This document shows, one piece after another, positions 60,985 through 64,000 of a stretch of DNA of 64,000 bases (positions are counted from its first letter, which is position 1; each line of letters starts with the position of its first letter). The position numbers and the translations under genes are program-made. The notes beneath the pieces were generated by a model that saw only the letters and a list, made by a program, of their open reading frames with translations, had not been told where the DNA came from and did no database searches. Source of the stretch: Larimichthys crocea (lineage: Eukaryota > Chordata > Actinopteri > Sciaenidae); contig NC_040028.1 in assembly GCF_000972845.2 (NCBI RefSeq), positions 18,777,507-18,841,506 on the forward strand. The letters run 5' to 3'.

Positions 60985-63233
60985 CTCACCAGGAAGCAGG
61001 GGATCAGTGGGTTGTTGACATCCAGAGTCCTGTTCTGCAGGAGCTTAAGTCACCCAAGGGGACGCTATGTTGCTGATTAGTGCAGCTAGTCCCAGGGGGA
61101 CGGGGGACACAGAACCGTACCCCTCTCTCTCTTTGTCCATTGAACCCTCTTTTGTCTCTCTACCTACTCGCTCCCTCTCCTCTCTTTTTTCAGTCTTTCC
61201 TGCCTCTCTCCGTTTAGTCATGCCTCACTGTCCGACAGCTTTCCGCTCCTCTTTCTTCTCTCTGAGTCACACGTCAATATCTTTGTGTACACTTAACCTT
61301 TCCACGTTTTTTTTTTCTCTTTCCTGTGCCTCTCACCTCCCTCCGCTGATCACACACTGGGTCTTGTGTGATGACACATGTGGTTTATTCAGTGGAAAAC
61401 ACTGTGTACTCTAGCCTGCGTGCTATTCTATTAGGGAGAAATTGAGAGGATGGGGGGAGGCAGAGGGGGGGAGAAAGAGATGCTGGTAATACAGCCCAAA
61501 ATTTTTTTTCAAAAGATTGCATTTGAGTCATAGTTCATCTCAAGCTTTCCTGGAAGGAAGAGACTCAGACCTGGGTTAATATAATAATTCCTGTGCCTGC
61601 GCCTTCTCACAGAAAGAAGCATGATCTCATCCAGCTGTGCCGTTTACAGGGTAAAGCAGAGTTTCAGTCCAAAGTGAGACATCCATGATTGATGGTGACG
61701 CAGGATCATGGTGACTTGCACAAGATGATGACGTGCAGAAAAAACCCCGTGTGTTTATGGTATATCATATCACCATGACACTCTTCTCTCTCAGTTCACA
61801 CTTTACTGTCTGCTTTAAAATAAAGGCAAGACTACAATGTGCCAATAAAATAAAGACTTAGATAAACTAGAACTAGCACCATCACAAAGCTGTAATGTTC
61901 CATGTTTGTTGCTGTTTGCTATTGTACCGAAAGGTGTTTCTAATATTGAGTCTACCCTCGCTGAGGTGTTGCCCCTGTTGGATCAGTGTATTTATAATAT
62001 TCGTGTTGTTGCTGAGACCCTCCTCTGCATGCTGTGCTATAAATGGTTCGGTTCGGGTGTGTACATGTTCATGTCGCATATCTCAGACCTCTGACGTATA
62101 TCCGTCTATCTGGTGAAACTTTCTGGATGAGGTGTTGCCGTTGTAGCTTATCTAAACCCTATCATTACCGGGGGTCGCTATCCACTTTCCCTTCCCCCTG
62201 TAGAAAGCCTCGGCCACAGCTGGGGATTTAGAAATCTGCCGGCGTGAGCCAAAGTTGTGTCCTGTATACGGGCCAAAACAGCCACACCGTGTATGACATG
62301 GCATGAATGTGACACGACATGAAACACGCAGATCCAAGTGATGAAACACTGTGTTCATTTCCGAGTCAGTCAGTGAAAGATAAATATGATTTACGGAGAC
62401 AAAAATGCAAATGTTTGCTGCTTTTCTCTTTTGATATCGTCGGCCTGTTGCTAAGACAAAAGGTTTTTAAGACGTCACTTTGGGCTTTGCATTTTCAGCA
62501 TTGTCTGGCATTATGTAAACGGTGGTGTATGATATAGACGGTCATTTGATTAACTGAAAAAACAATAAAACAAATTTATGATGCAGTTAATTGCAGACTG
62601 CAGAGGACAATGTCCCGTCCCTCCTCCGGTGTCTAGTCAGGAAACTTGTTCGTGCACTCTAGAAACACACAGGACTCAGAACAAACTCATGAAACAACTG
62701 TTTCTGTTTTTAGCAAACACTGTGCTGTAGCACAGAGTCCTTTATGCTGTTGCAGTAGCACAGAGCAGTGCTTGTGTTTCACCCTGTGGTAGAAACTTGT
62801 CATGTGTGTGTTATTCCTCCAGATTCCAAGTGAAGTGAGTGTTGTCTAATTATGACACAGTGCAGTTAGTGCGTGTCACTCTCCCTAATGATAAGTGACT
62901 GAACACAGAGGATAGGCCTTGTCGTACACCTCGCATGCTTTATTCATGTGGACCGTACAAGGAAACTGCATCGGGGCTTTGGACGAGCATGACTCGGCCC
63001 GGATGTGAGGGGAGAGATGCTTCATTTTGGGGAGAAGGGGGCGGAATGGGAGTCCATTTTCCTCCAACATTTAATAATGCAGCACATGTTGTTTCTAAAA
63101 TATTTAAATAGGAAGTATTGCACCCTCATATGGCTTACATAATCTCACCAAGTTACTTTGGCAGATACAAATGTTTGCTGGCCGGCAGTATGAAGCCAGT
63201 TTCCGTTCCCTCTTTTAGTTATTAGTCATCTGT

Positions 63234-63235
<2 letters not shown>

Positions 63236-63283
<48 letters not shown>

Positions 63284-63330
63284 TATATATATATATTATA
63301 CTAATATTATTATTATATATCATATATGGA
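63236..63330. repeat. (AT)n microsatellite with TATTA interruptions
   Basis: An almost pure AT alternation runs over about 60 bp and then becomes AT-rich and self-complementary. It could form a cruciform and is prone to sequencing error. Confidence 0.9.
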
Positions 63331-63682
63331 CGACAGATGATAGAAAAACATGTCAGCTTATTATTAAGAGCTTATTGCATTTTAAATGTGAGTCCGTTTT
63401 TGGTGAGTGACGTCAGAGCATCCATAAGAAAGAGAACAGCTGGTTTCAATATTTCTAATCAAACCAAACCAAACCAATAAGTTTTGACATCCATCTTCCA
63501 CTACTGAGCACTACACACCCACATACACCAAACATGCAGTATCCTGGAGGTATTCCTCCCTGCACTGTGTTTCCCTAACTAGTGTTGAGTGACGTGTTGA
63601 TGTACTATGCACCGTTAGGTGACAGAGTTTTGTCAGTTGATAGAGATTCTGCTTGTCCCTTCAGTCACCTTTAGTTCTCCCT

Positions 63683-63835
63683 TTAAAGGTCCAGTGTGAT
63701 CAAGTATGTTTTCATTCTGTAGTGTAATCACCTGAAAACAAGAAGCTTTATGTTTTTGCCTTTTTACATCTGTAGATTCTGCAGGTCCTCTTCCGAGTCC
63801 ACCATGTTCAACCGCCACGTTTCTACAGTTGTGTG
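63683..63835 (-). mobile_element. Partial MITE, same family, inverted orientation
   Basis: It starts TTAAAGGTCCAGTGTG, then GTAGTGTAATCACCTGAAAA, CATCTGTAGATTCTGCAGGT, GAGTCCACCATGTTCAACCG and CACGTTTCTACAG. This is the reverse complement of the family consensus interior. The distal part is missing. Confidence 0.65.
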
Positions 63836-64000
63836 TTACCTAGACTACGTTATGTAAATCAGAACCGCCTGACGTCTGTGCAGCTTGGTGTGTCACACAG
63901 TTTACTTGTATTTTTTGTTAAGGTGTTCATTGCTGCACTGCTAAATTTAGTTTATTTTACTGATTTGCACACACCTAGAGATTTTTTTTGTTAGAAGCAC

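Larger units (their letters stand above)
34645..64000 (+). other. fgf14: fgf14 intron 1 (start; at least 29.3 kb)
   Basis: No frame in this stretch encodes the conserved exon 2 (RLYCRQGYYLQMHPDG) or exon 3 (GLYIAMNGEGYLYPS) segments, nor the 1A-type first exon (ASGLIRQKRQAREQ). It is therefore all intron for the 1B transcript, in line with the very long first intron of vertebrate FGF14. It contains the transposon relics, CAG tracts and microsatellites listed separately. Confidence 0.8.

Noticed and set aside
34645..64000. Search for fgf14 exons 2-5 and for the 1A first exon
   Set aside because: None of the conserved core segments (LYCRQGYYLQ, IAMNGEGYLY, RQKRQAREQ) is encoded in any frame, so they lie outside the window.
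1..64000. tRNA, rRNA or CRISPR-type elements
   Set aside because: No B-box (GGTTCGAA-type) context with a cloverleaf and no spaced-repeat array was seen. The regular repeats are ordinary microsatellites and minisatellites.

Overview
The window is vertebrate nuclear DNA, most likely from a percomorph-type teleost. It has multi-exon genes with GT-AG introns, dense dinucleotide and GATA microsatellites, fish-type LINE tails and MITEs, and a 30-N scaffold gap at 19670-19699. There are no prokaryotic features.

Layout: (1) 514-916 (-) is the 5' part of an unrecognised gene whose product starts MGCTPSKS, a potential myristoylation/palmitoylation signal. (2) 2040-9384 (-) is a complete 18-exon cdc16 (APC6), a TPR subunit of the anaphase-promoting complex. 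All 18 coding exons could be placed with exact phases, giving 619 aa. (3) 20612-22308 (-) is a five-exon CFAP97-domain gene, best called cfap97d2. It encodes about 377 aa with an unusual repeat-rich C-terminal tail. A broken copy of the same gene lies at 10503-12130. (4) 34437-34644 (+) is the first coding exon (1B type) of fgf14, a fibroblast growth factor homologous factor that modulates voltage-gated sodium channels. From 34645 to the window end is fgf14 intron 1. No later fgf14 exon, and no alternative 1A exon, was seen.

The largest structural feature is that about 9640-19669 and about 19855-29502 are the same ~10 kb sequence in the same orientation. They differ by very frequent small indels and substitutions, and the N gap lies between them. 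The first copy ends exactly at the gap. This looks like two overlapping contig ends that were never merged (a false duplication), not a real tandem duplication. The true locus is probably cdc16 (-), one cfap97d2 (-), then fgf14 (+).

The rest is intergenic or intronic DNA with LINE relics, a hAT-type MITE with a perfect target-site duplication (43529-44048), at least four loci of another MITE family, two (CAG)10 tracts inside fgf14 intron 1, and many microsatellites. Some of the microsatellites sit directly against cdc16 splice sites. The genes are not functionally linked. Their proximity reflects ordinary synteny: the human orthologues are all on distal 13q.
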